From: Bacteroidota bacterium
GTDB lineage: Bacteria; Bacteroidota; Bacteroidia; Cytophagales; Cyclobacteriaceae
Assembly: GCA_023412765.1 (NCBI GenBank)
Contig: JAEZBX010000330.1
Coordinates: 1 to 16,001 of the forward strand
DNA length: 16,001 nt
Reading direction: 5' to 3'
Every line of letters begins with the position of its first letter. The stretch's first letter is position 1. Below the pieces are notes generated by a model. The model was not told the origin of the DNA and searched no databases. It saw only the letters and a program-made list of their open reading frames with translations. Below, one piece after another: positions 7,813-15,755 of this stretch. A program made the translations under genes and the position numbers.

Positions 7813-8961
7813 ATGAACATAGGGATTGTCTGTTACCCCACTTTTGGGGGGAGCGGTGTGGTGGCCACTGAGCTGGGAAAAGCGCTTGCAAAAGAAGGTC
7901 ACAAAATTCACTTTATTACCTATTCCCAACCGACGCGGTTGGATTTCCTGAATGAAAATCTGTTTTATCACGAAGTCGACTTTCGGTCGTACCCGCTGTT
8001 CGATTTCCCTCCCTATGAGCTAGCCCTTGCCAGTACAATGGTGAGTGTGGTAAAGAACGAAAAACTCGATCTGCTACACGTTCACTATGCAATACCGCAT
8101 GCTTCGGCAGCCTACATGGCCAAACAGATTCTGAAAACGCACGGTATCACAATTCCATTTGTAACTACATTGCATGGTACGGATATTACGCTTGTCGGGA
8201 AGGACGCGTCGTATGAACCCGTAGTGACTTTTAGCATTAATCAGTCAGACGGTGTGACCGCGGTCTCAGAACACTTGAGAAAGGAGACCTATGCATCGTT
8301 TCAGATCACCAACGGAATCGAGGTTATTCCAAACTTTATCGATCTCGAAAAATTCAAGAAACAGAAAAAGGAACATTTCAAGAAAGCAATTTGTCCAAAC
8401 GACGAAGCCCTGGTTGTGCATACGTCCAATTTCAGAAAGGTGAAACGTGTTCAGGATGTTATCAAGGTATTCGCCAACCTGCACAACGAAATTCCCAGTA
8501 AGCTGTTAATGATAGGAGATGGCCCGGAACGATCCCGAGCTGAAAGCATGTGTCGTGATCTAAACATAACCGACGACGTGCGTTTCCTTGGAAAGTTGGA
8601 AGCCGTAGAGGAGGTTCTCTCTGTAGCGGACCTTTTCATTATGCCCTCGGAAAAAGAAAGTTTTGGCCTTGCTGCTCTTGAGGCGATGGCCTGCGAAGTG
8701 CCGGTGATTAGCAGCAATGCAGGTGGCTTACCGGAGCTGAACGTTCATGGTGTTACTGGTTTCATGAGCAACGTTGGTGATGTTGAAGACATGACGCGTA
8801 ATGCGTTGTTCGTGCTTGACAAAAATAACTTGCCTAAATTTAAGTCGAATGCGTTAAAAAGAGCGCAGGAATTCGATATCAGTAAAATCTTACCGCTTTA
8901 CGAAAATTACTATCTGAAAGTACTTGAAAAAAGTCGCATCCAAACCAATTATATGACTTAG
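7813..8961 (+). CDS. bshA: N-acetyl-alpha-D-glucosaminyl L-malate synthase, bacillithiol biosynthesis
   Basis: A 382-residue GT4-family (GT-B fold) glycosyltransferase that joins GlcNAc from UDP-GlcNAc to L-malate, the first step of bacillithiol synthesis. It follows the Bacillus BshA pattern closely: CYPTFGGSG at 7-15, ITYSQPxRL around 36-43, LHVHYAIPHA at 88-97, TLHGTDIT at 119-126, SNFRKVKRVQDVI at 205-217, GDGPE around 235-239. The nucleotide-sugar EX7E motif is E282-SFGLAAL-E290. Length is typical. No other bsh genes are in the window, so BshB and BshC must be elsewhere. The next gene starts 35 bp downstream, which suggests co-transcription. Confidence 0.95.
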   Translation: MNIGIVCYPTFGGSGVVATELGKALAKEGHKIHFITYSQPTRLDFLNENLFYHEVDFRSYPLFDFPPYELALASTMVSVVKNEKLDLLHVHYAIPHASAAYMAKQILKTHGITIPFVTTLHGTDITLVGKDASYEPVVTFSINQSDGVTAVSEHLRKETYASFQITNGIEVIPNFIDLEKFKKQKKEHFKKAICPNDEALVVHTSNFRKVKRVQDVIKVFANLHNEIPSKLLMIGDGPERSRAESMCRDLNITDDVRFLGKLEAVEEVLSVADLFIMPSEKESFGLAALEAMACEVPVISSNAGGLPELNVHGVTGFMSNVGDVEDMTRNALFVLDKNNLPKFKSNALKRAQEFDISKILPLYENYYLKVLEKSRIQTNYMT

Positions 8962-8996
8962 GAATGTGAATTGAAGAAATATAAATTTGGAAGGTT

Positions 8997-9623
8997 ATGG
9001 CAGAAGAATACACACCAAAAAACAAGGGGACCAAGGTACTTTTCCAAAACCCTATTTTGGAGAAGTTGACAAGAACCCATATTGCTGTTCCACTTACTAT
9101 ATTCGCTATTTACTCTTGTGCACTTCTTGTATGGAGTGTAGTTAACACTTCACTTTCGGCGTTTCAAACCATTGGATTGTTCTTCCTGGGTCTTATCTCA
9201 TTTACGTGGGTGGAATACATGGTACACCGCTATGTGTTTCATATGAAAACATATACCGCTCTGAGGGCAAAACTACAATACACTATTCATGGGGTCCACC
9301 ACGAATATCCTAAAGACAAGGATCGTCTTGCGATGCCTCCACTGCTCAGCGTAACCATTGCTACAATTTTGCTTTTGCTCTTTCGCTTGGTGATGGGTGA
9401 TTTCGTTTTCGCTTTTCTCCCAGGTTTTATCGTAGGTTATGCTGCCTATCTTGCGATCCACTATATGGTTCACGCGTTTGCACCACCAAAAAATTTCTTG
9501 AAGATGTTGTGGATCAATCACGGCACCCATCATTACAAAAACGGTGACCTTATTTATGGGGTATCATCTCCACTTTGGGATTACATTTACGGTACAATGA
9601 AAGAACGCAAATTGGCTAAGTAG
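8997..9623 (+). CDS. Fatty acid 2-hydroxylase-like diiron membrane protein (sterol desaturase superfamily)
   Basis: A 208-residue integral membrane protein with four hydrophobic regions (about 30-50, 56-72, 116-142, 143-160). The full histidine set of the FA2H/Scs7 branch is present: H77xxxxH82, H98xxH101H102 followed by EYPKDKDRLAMPP, H155xxxH159, and H175xxH178H179 followed by the conserved YGVSSPLWDYIYGT ending. These ligate a diiron centre. The expected reaction is O2-dependent 2-hydroxylation of acyl chains, plausibly in sphingolipids or 2-hydroxy fatty acids of the Bacteroidota envelope. It lacks the cytochrome b5 domain of eukaryotic homologues, so the electron donor is separate. It lies 35 bp after bshA, and the functional link to it is not obvious. 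It could instead act on another hydrophobic substrate such as a carotenoid. Confidence 0.88.
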   Translation: MAEEYTPKNKGTKVLFQNPILEKLTRTHIAVPLTIFAIYSCALLVWSVVNTSLSAFQTIGLFFLGLISFTWVEYMVHRYVFHMKTYTALRAKLQYTIHGVHHEYPKDKDRLAMPPLLSVTIATILLLLFRLVMGDFVFAFLPGFIVGYAAYLAIHYMVHAFAPPKNFLKMLWINHGTHHYKNGDLIYGVSSPLWDYIYGTMKERKLAK

Positions 9624-9634
9624 TCTGCAATTTA

Positions 9635-9734
9635 CCGCAAGGGCGCAAAGCTAAAATCAAATCAGCACAGCCTTGTGACAAGAGTACGAAGTCTTTTTTT
9701 GTCGTTATACTTTGCGTCCTAGCGCCCTTGCGGT
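9635..9734. repeat. Inverted repeat with 13-bp perfect arms (ACCGCAAGGGCGC)
   Basis: ACCGCAAGGGCGC at 9635-9647 is mirrored by its complement at 9722-9734. An inner pair, CGCAAAG (9645-9651) with CTTTGCG (9710-9716), overlaps the arm. The internal 60-70 nt contains a T7 tract at 9694-9700. It sits between the hydroxylase and the VWA gene, so it may end the bshA transcript. The sequence also resembles the 'CTTTGCG..CTTGCGGT' type found scattered in many bacterial intergenic regions. There are no heptad units here. Confidence 0.7.
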
Positions 9735-9801
9735 GACAATTAGCTAACGAGTAAATCGAACAGAATTTTAAAAAAACGGGTTAGATACTAAAACTAAGAA
9801 A

Positions 9802-10899
9802 ATGCTAGGTTACCGATTTTCCCGTTATACTCCTCCTCCTGAACAGGCGAAAAGCGACTTTGATAAGCTGCTAAAAATTTTCATGCAGCTAATCTTAGTC
9901 ACTGCCGGAAACGTTGCGGAAGCTTTGCAATGGCTGACAGAGGTAGACAGACAATACGGATTGACAAATGATAAGTATGGCATGGGCGATTTTATTGAAG
10001 ACCTGAAACGCCAGGGCTATATCACCGAAGAAGGGCCAAAAGGAGAGTTCAAACTGAATGCAAAAAGCGAACAACGTCTGAGGCAATCCGCCCTGGAAGA
10101 GATTTTCGGCAAACTCAAAAAGACAAGATCAGGGGAACATAACACTCACCACAGCGGAAGGGGCGACGAACAAACAACCGAGAGGAGAGACTACGAATTT
10201 GGAGACACACTTGAACAAATATCGGTAACGGATTCTCTGCGAAATGCTCAGATCAATCATGGCCTTGATAATTTCTTCATGACTGAAGAGGACCTTGAAG
10301 TGATGGAAAGTGAATTCAAGACGCAGACCTCGACCGTTTTAATGATAGATATTTCTCACTCAATGATTCTCTATGGCGAGGATCGCATTACGCCGGCTAA
10401 GAAGGTAGCCATGGCGTTGGCAGAGTTGATCACGAAGAAGTATCCTAAAGATACTCTAGATATTCTTGTTTTTGGCGACGACGCGTGGCAAATTGAGATT
10501 AAGGACTTGCCCTATCTTCAGGTAGGTCCGTATCACACCAATACAGTTGCGGGACTGGAACTTGCCATGGACATCTTGCGCAGAAGAAAAAATTCCAACA
10601 AGCAAATTTTCATGATCACCGACGGAAAACCAACGTGCATCAAACAAGGAATAAAATATTATAAGAATGCATTTGGGCTTGATCCCAAAATATTAAATCA
10701 AACATTGAACCTCGCCGGGCAGTTAAGAAAACTGAAGGTTCCCGTTACTACCTTTATGATTGCTACAGACCCTTATCTTAAAGCTTTTGTTCGCGATTTC
10801 ACCAAGGCAAATAATGGTAACGCATATTACAGCAACCTCGAAGGGCTAGGAAATCTCGTGTTTGAAGATTTCAAGAGGAACCGCAGGAAAAATTTGTAA
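9802..10899 (+). CDS. VWA-domain protein, partner of the MoxR-like ATPase
   Basis: A 365-residue soluble protein without a signal peptide. Residues 1-100 form a helical region of unknown fold with possible winged-helix character (KYGMGDFIEDLKRQGYI). Residues 105-130 are a low-complexity His/Arg/Gly/Glu linker. About 175-355 is a von Willebrand factor A domain with a complete metal-ion site (MIDAS): D183-I-S185-H-S187, T248 and D274 (ITDGKPT). A cytosolic VWA protein next to a MoxR-type AAA+ is the recurrent pair also seen in magnesium or cobalt chelatases and other chaperone-like insertion or remodelling machines. The MIDAS usually binds the client or the ATPase. The AAA+ gene starts 59 bp downstream. 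The client is unknown. Confidence 0.88.
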   Translation: MLGYRFSRYTPPPEQAKSDFDKLLKIFMQLILVTAGNVAEALQWLTEVDRQYGLTNDKYGMGDFIEDLKRQGYITEEGPKGEFKLNAKSEQRLRQSALEEIFGKLKKTRSGEHNTHHSGRGDEQTTERRDYEFGDTLEQISVTDSLRNAQINHGLDNFFMTEEDLEVMESEFKTQTSTVLMIDISHSMILYGEDRITPAKKVAMALAELITKKYPKDTLDILVFGDDAWQIEIKDLPYLQVGPYHTNTVAGLELAMDILRRRKNSNKQIFMITDGKPTCIKQGIKYYKNAFGLDPKILNQTLNLAGQLRKLKVPVTTFMIATDPYLKAFVRDFTKANNGNAYYSNLEGLGNLVFEDFKRNRRKNL

Positions 10900-10958
10900 T
10901 CCTCGATCGATATTTTCAAGACGATTGATCAGGATTAATTTTTAAACTAAATCGAAGA

Positions 10959-12479
10959 ATGGATTATTCAAGAATAATTAGTCTGGGCCAGCTTAAGAGT
11001 TCAGGATATAAATCAAAAACAATTAAAGACGAACTGAGGCAGAACCTTATCGACAGGCTGCGAAACAAGCAAACCGTTTTTGAAGGGATATGGGGGTATG
11101 AGGAAACCGTTATTCCGGATCTGGAGCGGGCAATACTTGCAGGCCACGATATTAATTTGTTGGGACTCCGTGGTCAGGCCAAGACCAGACTGGCAAGGCT
11201 AATGGTAAATCTATTGGATGAATACGTACCCGTTATTGAAGGATCAGAACTGAATGATGATCCACTGAATCCTATCTCCAGGTATGGTCGTGACAAGGTG
11301 AATGAACTCGGCGATGATACACCGATATCATGGTTGCATCGGGATGAAAGGTATTCCGAAAAACTTGCTACACCCGATGTTTCTATCGCTGACCTTATTG
11401 GAGATGTCGACCCTATCAAAGCGGCTACCCTCAAGCTGCCATATTCTGATGAACGCGTAATTCACTTCGGATTAATACCGCGGTCTAACAGAAGCATTTT
11501 TGTTATCAATGAGCTGCCGGATCTGCAGGCTAGAATTCAAGTTGCTCTGTTCAACATTTTACAAGAGGGAGACATTCAGATTCGCGGATTTAAAATCCGG
11601 ATGGCGCTGGACATACAGTTTGTGTTTACTGCTAATCCTGAAGATTATACAAACCGTGGTAGTATTGTTACACCACTCAAAGACAGAATCGACAGTCAAA
11701 TCATTACACACTATCCCAAGACTCTTGAAATTGGGAAACACATTACCGAGCAGGAAGCTCGCATCAAGTCAGAACAACGCAGACTTGTTTCGGTCAATGA
11801 AATTGCTAAAGATCTGATCGAACAAATTGCATTCGAAGCGCGCAAGAGTGAATTCGTTGATTCTAAGAGTGGTGTTTCCGCCCGTCTTACTATTTCTGCT
11901 TTAGAAAATCTTGTAGCAGCTGCCGAAAGAAGAAGTATTTTGAACAATGAGAAAAATGCGCAGATAAGGATTCTCGATTTTATTGGCGTGATTCCCGCGA
12001 TAACGGGTAAGGTAGAGCTTGTATACGAAGGCGAGCAGGAAGGGCCCGGTATTGTTGCACAGAATCTGGTAGGGAAAGCGTTGCGAACTCAATTCGTAAA
12101 TTATTTTCCGGATCCGGATAAGTTTAGAAAACAAAAAGAAAAGAGTCCTTACAAAAAGATTTCAAATTGGTTTGGTGATGGTAACACGGTGGACTTGCTC
12201 CATGATATGCCCCAATCTGAATTTGAAAAACAAATCAACACCATTCCAGGATTAAGAGAACTCGTCAAAGAATTTCATCCAAAACAAGACTCTGCCACTA
12301 CATTGTTCCTAATGGAGTTTGCCTTGCATGGTCTCGCCGAATATAGTTTGATAAGCAAACATTCATTAACAAAAGGGCTTCAGTTTAAAGATCTGTTGAG
12401 CGGCATGTTTACTTTGCCCAAGCCTGATGATGAAGATGAAGATGAAGATGATGAGATCATGGGGAGGCGGAAATTTTGA
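10959..12479 (+). CDS. MoxR / magnesium-chelatase-like AAA+ ATPase
   Basis: A 506-residue cytosolic AAA+ protein of the ChlI-like branch. The Walker A motif is GLRGQAKT (69-76), with Ala before Lys as in MoxR proteins. The Walker B motif is IFVINELPDL (180-189), where Asn184 takes the place of the usual Asp before Glu185. Sensor 1 lies in TANPED (224-229) and an Arg finger is at R243 in PLKDRID. A long C-terminal part (about 330-490) has no motif I can name and ends in a run of Asp/Glu (D/E repeats near 486-497) before a basic GRRKF tail. It probably forms a ring that works with the VWA protein just upstream to remodel or metallate a client. Metal chelation itself is not indicated, since no porphyrin or corrin genes are near. 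The next gene begins 17 bp after the stop. Confidence 0.88.
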   Translation: MDYSRIISLGQLKSSGYKSKTIKDELRQNLIDRLRNKQTVFEGIWGYEETVIPDLERAILAGHDINLLGLRGQAKTRLARLMVNLLDEYVPVIEGSELNDDPLNPISRYGRDKVNELGDDTPISWLHRDERYSEKLATPDVSIADLIGDVDPIKAATLKLPYSDERVIHFGLIPRSNRSIFVINELPDLQARIQVALFNILQEGDIQIRGFKIRMALDIQFVFTANPEDYTNRGSIVTPLKDRIDSQIITHYPKTLEIGKHITEQEARIKSEQRRLVSVNEIAKDLIEQIAFEARKSEFVDSKSGVSARLTISALENLVAAAERRSILNNEKNAQIRILDFIGVIPAITGKVELVYEGEQEGPGIVAQNLVGKALRTQFVNYFPDPDKFRKQKEKSPYKKISNWFGDGNTVDLLHDMPQSEFEKQINTIPGLRELVKEFHPKQDSATTLFLMEFALHGLAEYSLISKHSLTKGLQFKDLLSGMFTLPKPDDEDEDEDDEIMGRRKF

Positions 12480-12496
12480 TCCAGGCAGTATGAGAC

Positions 12497-13174
12497 ATGA
12501 GACCACAGGAACAAGTTTCATTCAATGCGAGGCAATTCCAACAGCTTAAGAATTTAGTTGCTGGTGGTGAAAGCGCTACTTTGGAGTTTAAGCGCAAAGC
12601 TACTTTTCCGGAAAAAATTGTTCGAGAGATGATCGCCTTTGCTAACACCAAGGGCGGCATTTTGCTTATTGGTGTTAATGATGACGGGACTTTGCCGGGC
12701 TTGAAACATCCTGCAGATGAACTGCATGTGATGGAGGCAGCTTTAGGAAAAGTACGGCCGAAGCTAGAATACGAATTTAGTTTGATCCCGGTCAGTAACT
12801 CAAGAACAATAATTCAGTATGACATTCCAGAGAGCAAGCGGAAGCCACATTATCTTATAAATAGCAACCGTTCTAAGGAGTCATTTGTCAGGGTGGAAGA
12901 CAAAAGTATAAAAGCAAGCCGTGAGTTAAGGGAGATTGTAAAGCGCAGGCAGCGAATGAAGGACATCCGCTTTCACTATGGAGAGCATGAGAAATTTCTA
13001 ATGCAATATCTTGATGAAAAAGAATGCATAACTGTAAAGGAGTTTGCAAACCTTTCTGGCCTCGGCAGATTGTATGCATCACGAAAGTTGATCCTTCTTG
13101 TTCTTGCTAATGTGTTAAAAATTGTTCCTAATGAGAAGGGCGATTTGTACTCTATTAGAAGAGTTAAAAGTTAA
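12497..13174 (+). CDS. AlbA_2 / Schlafen-like putative nucleic-acid or ATP-binding protein
   Basis: A 225-residue protein. Residues about 22-150 match the AlbA_2 (Schlafen AlbA) domain: GESATLEFKRK (24-34), the signature IVREMIAFANTKGGILLIGVNDDG (start 41), and the later FVRVEDKSIKAS block. Residues 165-222 form a small C-terminal region with helix-turn-helix character (ITVKEFANLSGLGRLYASRKL). Database names for this family range from ATP-binding protein to transcriptional regulator; direct activity is unproven. It starts 17 bp after the AAA+ gene and probably forms one unit with it. An earlier out-of-frame ATG is at 12490. The last codons and stop (V-K-S-stop) are made by the first units of a GTTANNN array, so the native C-terminus may have been altered by the repeat. 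Confidence 0.85.
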   Translation: MRPQEQVSFNARQFQQLKNLVAGGESATLEFKRKATFPEKIVREMIAFANTKGGILLIGVNDDGTLPGLKHPADELHVMEAALGKVRPKLEYEFSLIPVSNSRTIIQYDIPESKRKPHYLINSNRSKESFVRVEDKSIKASRELREIVKRRQRMKDIRFHYGEHEKFLMQYLDEKECITVKEFANLSGLGRLYASRKLILLVLANVLKIVPNEKGDLYSIRRVKS

Positions 13175-13369
13175 TAGTTATTTGTTAATAGTTCGCTCGA
13201 TTGTTTAGCATGCGCTCTTTGATCGAGCGCTACTTCGGTGTTCCTGGTTCGTACCGATAGCTATCGGTATTCGGTGTTCTATTTTGGTAAAGTTTAGAGA
13301 TTCGCTCAACCATCATGCGCACGCTTTTTGCTCGAGCTAACTATTAACTATTAACAAATAACTATTAAC
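13163..13369. repeat. Composite repeat element: inverted heptad arrays around modules and palindrome
   Basis: Left array (13163-13190): GTTAAAA, GTTAATA, GTTATTT, GTTAATA. Right array, reverse orientation (13335-13369): five units of NNNTAAC. Each array leads inward into GCTCGA (13195-13200; reverse 13332-13337). Inside lie TACTTCGGTGTTC (13231-13243), the 18-bp palindrome (13252-13269) and ATTCGGTGTTCT (13269-13280). The core of the arms shares a 25-bp match (13169-13193 against the right arm). The left array overlaps the stop codon of the AlbA_2 gene. Nothing here resembles a transposase, but inverted ends plus a non-coding interior are MITE-like. Confidence 0.75.
13252..13269. repeat. Perfect 18-bp palindrome, copy 2
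   Basis: TACCGATAGCTATCGGTA, the same as at 289-306, with flanks that also match (25 bp, opposite orientation, about 13 kb away). It sits 61 nt past the last heptad of the left array, the same distance as copy 1 from the array ending at 227. The intervening 61 nt themselves do not resemble each other. Confidence 0.85.
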
Positions 13370-13423
13370 TATTATCAAGAATTCATTTCCATTGATTACA
13401 TTTCGTAAACCAAGTTCTTTGGC

Positions 13424-14761
13424 ATGTCAAAAGCGAAAAAGGAAAAGAAGGTATTCGTCCTGGATACGTCTGTTATTATTTATGAACACAACTCCATTCT
13501 AAACTTTGATGAACATGACGTAGGGATTCCGATCACGGTGTTGGAGGAATTAGATAATTTTAAGAAAGGCAACGACACAAAAAATTTTGAGGCTCGCGAA
13601 TTTATTCGGCTCATTGATAAACTCGCCAAAGGACAAATGCTCCACGCGTGGAACCCGATCAATGGCAAGGGTAAGGGCAGTTTCAAGGTGTTGATGGACA
13701 CAAAGAGCGCCATTGATGCTAACAAGATTTTCAATGAGGAGAAGCCCGACCACCGGATATTAAATTCTGCCCTCCAACTTCAGAAGGAAGCCAAGGATAA
13801 GAAAATAATTCTCGTCTCGAAGGATGTTAATCTTAGACTTAAAGCAAAGGCGCTCGGATTACAGTCCGAAGATTATACAACCGGGAAAGTTCAAAACATT
13901 TCATCTCTTTATACAGGCAAGACCATTGTCGACGAGGTTGATGCAAATATGATCAACCTGTTGTACGAGAAGGGATATTGTCCGCCAGGGGAGATGCTTG
14001 GGAAACTTCTTCCAGTTAAGAATCATTATTACATTTTGAAGAGCGGAAAAAAATCTGCGCTGGCATATTATAATCCGTTCAATGAAATGCTTGAGCATGT
14101 CGAAAAACGTTCCGTGTATGGCATTAAGCCGCGAAATGCAGAGCAGACATTTGCAATTCATGCGGCGCTAAAGCCGGAGATCAAATTGGTGTCCATTCAA
14201 GGTGTGGCTGGTACGGGAAAAACATTATTGGCGTTGGCGGCGGCATTAGAGCAGAAGAAAGAGTATAAACAAATTTATCTGGCGAGACCAATTGTTCCGT
14301 TGAGCAACAAGGACATCGGTTATCTTCCCGGCGATATAAAGTCGAAGGTAAATCCGTATATGGAACCCTTGTGGGATAACCTGAAATTCATTCAAAATCA
14401 GTACAGTGAAACTGATAAAGAATTTTCGCGCATCACTGACATGGTGAATCAGGAAAAGTTGATGATAACACCGCTGGCCTACATCCGCGGACGGAGCCTT
14501 TCCAATATTTGTTTTATTGTTGATGAAGCTCAGAATCTGACTCCTCATGAAGTAAAGACTATCATTACGCGTGCTGGTGAGAATACGAAGATTATTTTTA
14601 CCGGGGATGTTTATCAGATCGATACACCGTATCTTGATTCACAAAGCAATGGGCTTTCTACCTTAATCGATCGACTTCAAGATCACGATCTTTATGCACA
14701 CATCACATTGGAAAAAGGCGAGCGTTCAGAACTTGCAAACCTTGCGAATGAGTTGATGTAA
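13424..14761 (+). CDS. PIN-PhoH fusion protein (PhoH2-type RNA helicase/ribonuclease)
   Basis: A 445-residue cytosolic protein. The N-terminal PIN domain (about 8-150) has acidic metal ligands at D14 (VLDTSV), E41/E42, D109 and D134 (VSKDVNLR), predicting single-strand RNA cleavage. The C-terminal PhoH ATPase (about 232-445) begins with the RNAEQTFA block (237-244) and has Walker A GVAGTGKT (260-267), LARPIVPL (286-293), Walker B IVDEAQN (365-371) and FTGD (392-395). Proteins of this architecture unwind and cleave RNA and are often linked to toxin-antitoxin behaviour, though no antitoxin gene is visible upstream here. Its leader (13370-13423) follows a repeat element. It converges on panB across a heptad inverted repeat. 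Confidence 0.93.
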   Translation: MSKAKKEKKVFVLDTSVIIYEHNSILNFDEHDVGIPITVLEELDNFKKGNDTKNFEAREFIRLIDKLAKGQMLHAWNPINGKGKGSFKVLMDTKSAIDANKIFNEEKPDHRILNSALQLQKEAKDKKIILVSKDVNLRLKAKALGLQSEDYTTGKVQNISSLYTGKTIVDEVDANMINLLYEKGYCPPGEMLGKLLPVKNHYYILKSGKKSALAYYNPFNEMLEHVEKRSVYGIKPRNAEQTFAIHAALKPEIKLVSIQGVAGTGKTLLALAAALEQKKEYKQIYLARPIVPLSNKDIGYLPGDIKSKVNPYMEPLWDNLKFIQNQYSETDKEFSRITDMVNQEKLMITPLAYIRGRSLSNICFIVDEAQNLTPHEVKTIITRAGENTKIIFTGDVYQIDTPYLDSQSNGLSTLIDRLQDHDLYAHITLEKGERSELANLANELM

Positions 14762-14771
14762 CCATTTTATA

Positions 14772-14929
14772 GTTAATCGTTATCCGTTAAACGTTATCCG
14801 TGTCTGATAGCTACTCGTGTACTTCGAATTGAGGATACCTGCTCCAGAGAGGACTGGATATATGGAAATCGTTGTACTCAAATGGAGACAGGTTGGATAA
14901 CAAATAACGGATAACGATTAACGAATAAC
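14772..14929. repeat. Inverted pair of GTTANNN arrays between convergent phoH and panB
   Basis: Left array 14772-14799 has four units (GTTAATC, GTTATCC, GTTAAAC, GTTATCC). Right array 14895-14929 has five reverse units. 14772-14799 pairs with 14895-14922 at 25 of 28 positions, including an uninterrupted 18-bp block (14772-14789 with 14905-14922), around a 95-nt interior with no recognisable content. The right array starts 3 nt beyond the panB stop and the left one 10 nt beyond the phoH stop. It may act as a shared bidirectional 3'-end structure, though the loop is long and there is no U-tract. Confidence 0.8.
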
Positions 14930-14932
14930 TAC

Positions 14933-15751
14933 TCAGTACTGCTCCGCCTCGTTGGGAAAATCATTCGACTTCACATCCGAAATGTATTTGGTCACTGCTT
15001 CTGACATTATCGTATGTAAATCAGCGTAGCGCCTTAAAAAACGTGGCTTAAATTCTTTGGAGATACCGAACATATCCTGCATCACGAGAACTTGTCCGTC
15101 GACGTGGGGTCCTGCGCCTATACCAATCGTTGGAATGGAAATGGATTGGGAGACATTGCGTGCAAGATTGGCTGGAATTTTTTCCAGAACGATTCCGAAG
15201 CATCCGCATTTCTCCAACACTTTTGCATCCTCAATGAGTTTGTTTGCTTCCGCTTCTTCACGTGCCCTGACGGTATAAGTACCAAATTTGTAAATAGACT
15301 GCGGAGTTAACCCCAGGTGACCCATAACGGGGATTCCGGCGCTAAGGATTCGTTCCACTGATTCTTTTACTTCGTTTCCGCCTTCGAGCTTTACCGCATG
15401 TGCACCCGATTCTTTCATGATACGTATAGACGAACGCAAAGCTTCTCCCGAGCTACCTTGATATGTTCCAAACGGAAGATCTACCACAACGAGGCAGCGT
15501 TTTGCTGCTCTTACTACGGATGCGGCATGGTAGATCATTTGATCAAGTGTAATAGGTAAGGTTGTTTCGTGCCCAGCCATTACGTTAGAAGCGGAGTCGC
15601 CCACCAGGATGATATCAATTCCCGCCCCATCGATAATTTTTGCCATGCTATAGTCGTAGGCTGTAAGCATGGCAATTTTTTCGCCGCGGTTCTTCATTTC
15701 GCGTAGCTGATGGGTTGTTATTCGCTTTATTTCAGATTTCTGGGTGGACAT
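14933..15751 (-). CDS. panB: 3-methyl-2-oxobutanoate hydroxymethyltransferase
   Basis: A 272-residue PanB that transfers a hydroxymethyl group from 5,10-methylene-THF to alpha-ketoisovalerate to give ketopantoate, the first committed step of pantothenate/CoA synthesis. It is a TIM-barrel decamer-type cytosolic enzyme. Magnesium ligands are D52 (VGDSAS) and D91 (VVDLPFG). Substrate residues are around K121 and E123 (AVKLEGG), and the general base is E190 (VLEKIPA). HETTLPITLDQMIYH (61-75), VMGHLGLTPQS (142-152) and GIGAGPHVDGQVLV (210-223) are characteristic. Length is normal. The upstream PRTase ends 98 bp before its start on the same strand, so it may be co-transcribed or use a promoter in the repeat between them. 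Confidence 0.97.
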   Translation of the reverse strand: MSTQKSEIKRITTHQLREMKNRGEKIAMLTAYDYSMAKIIDGAGIDIILVGDSASNVMAGHETTLPITLDQMIYHAASVVRAAKRCLVVVDLPFGTYQGSSGEALRSSIRIMKESGAHAVKLEGGNEVKESVERILSAGIPVMGHLGLTPQSIYKFGTYTVRAREEAEANKLIEDAKVLEKCGCFGIVLEKIPANLARNVSQSISIPTIGIGAGPHVDGQVLVMQDMFGISKEFKPRFLRRYADLHTIMSEAVTKYISDVKSNDFPNEAEQY

Positions 15752-15755
15752 TTAA

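Noticed and set aside
10900..10958. Promoter between the VWA and AAA+ genes
   Set aside because: TATTTTC is present, but the nearest TTTG is only about 14 bp away, so the spacing does not fit; co-transcription is simpler.
13397..13404. TACATTTC as a -7 promoter element for phoH
   Set aside because: It resembles TAnnTTTG, but no TTG lies at the right distance upstream and it would leave only about 10 nt of leader.
14772..14929. Classical intrinsic terminator between phoH and panB
   Set aside because: Arms are AT-rich with a 95-nt loop and no U-tract after the stem. It is reported as an inverted repeat instead.
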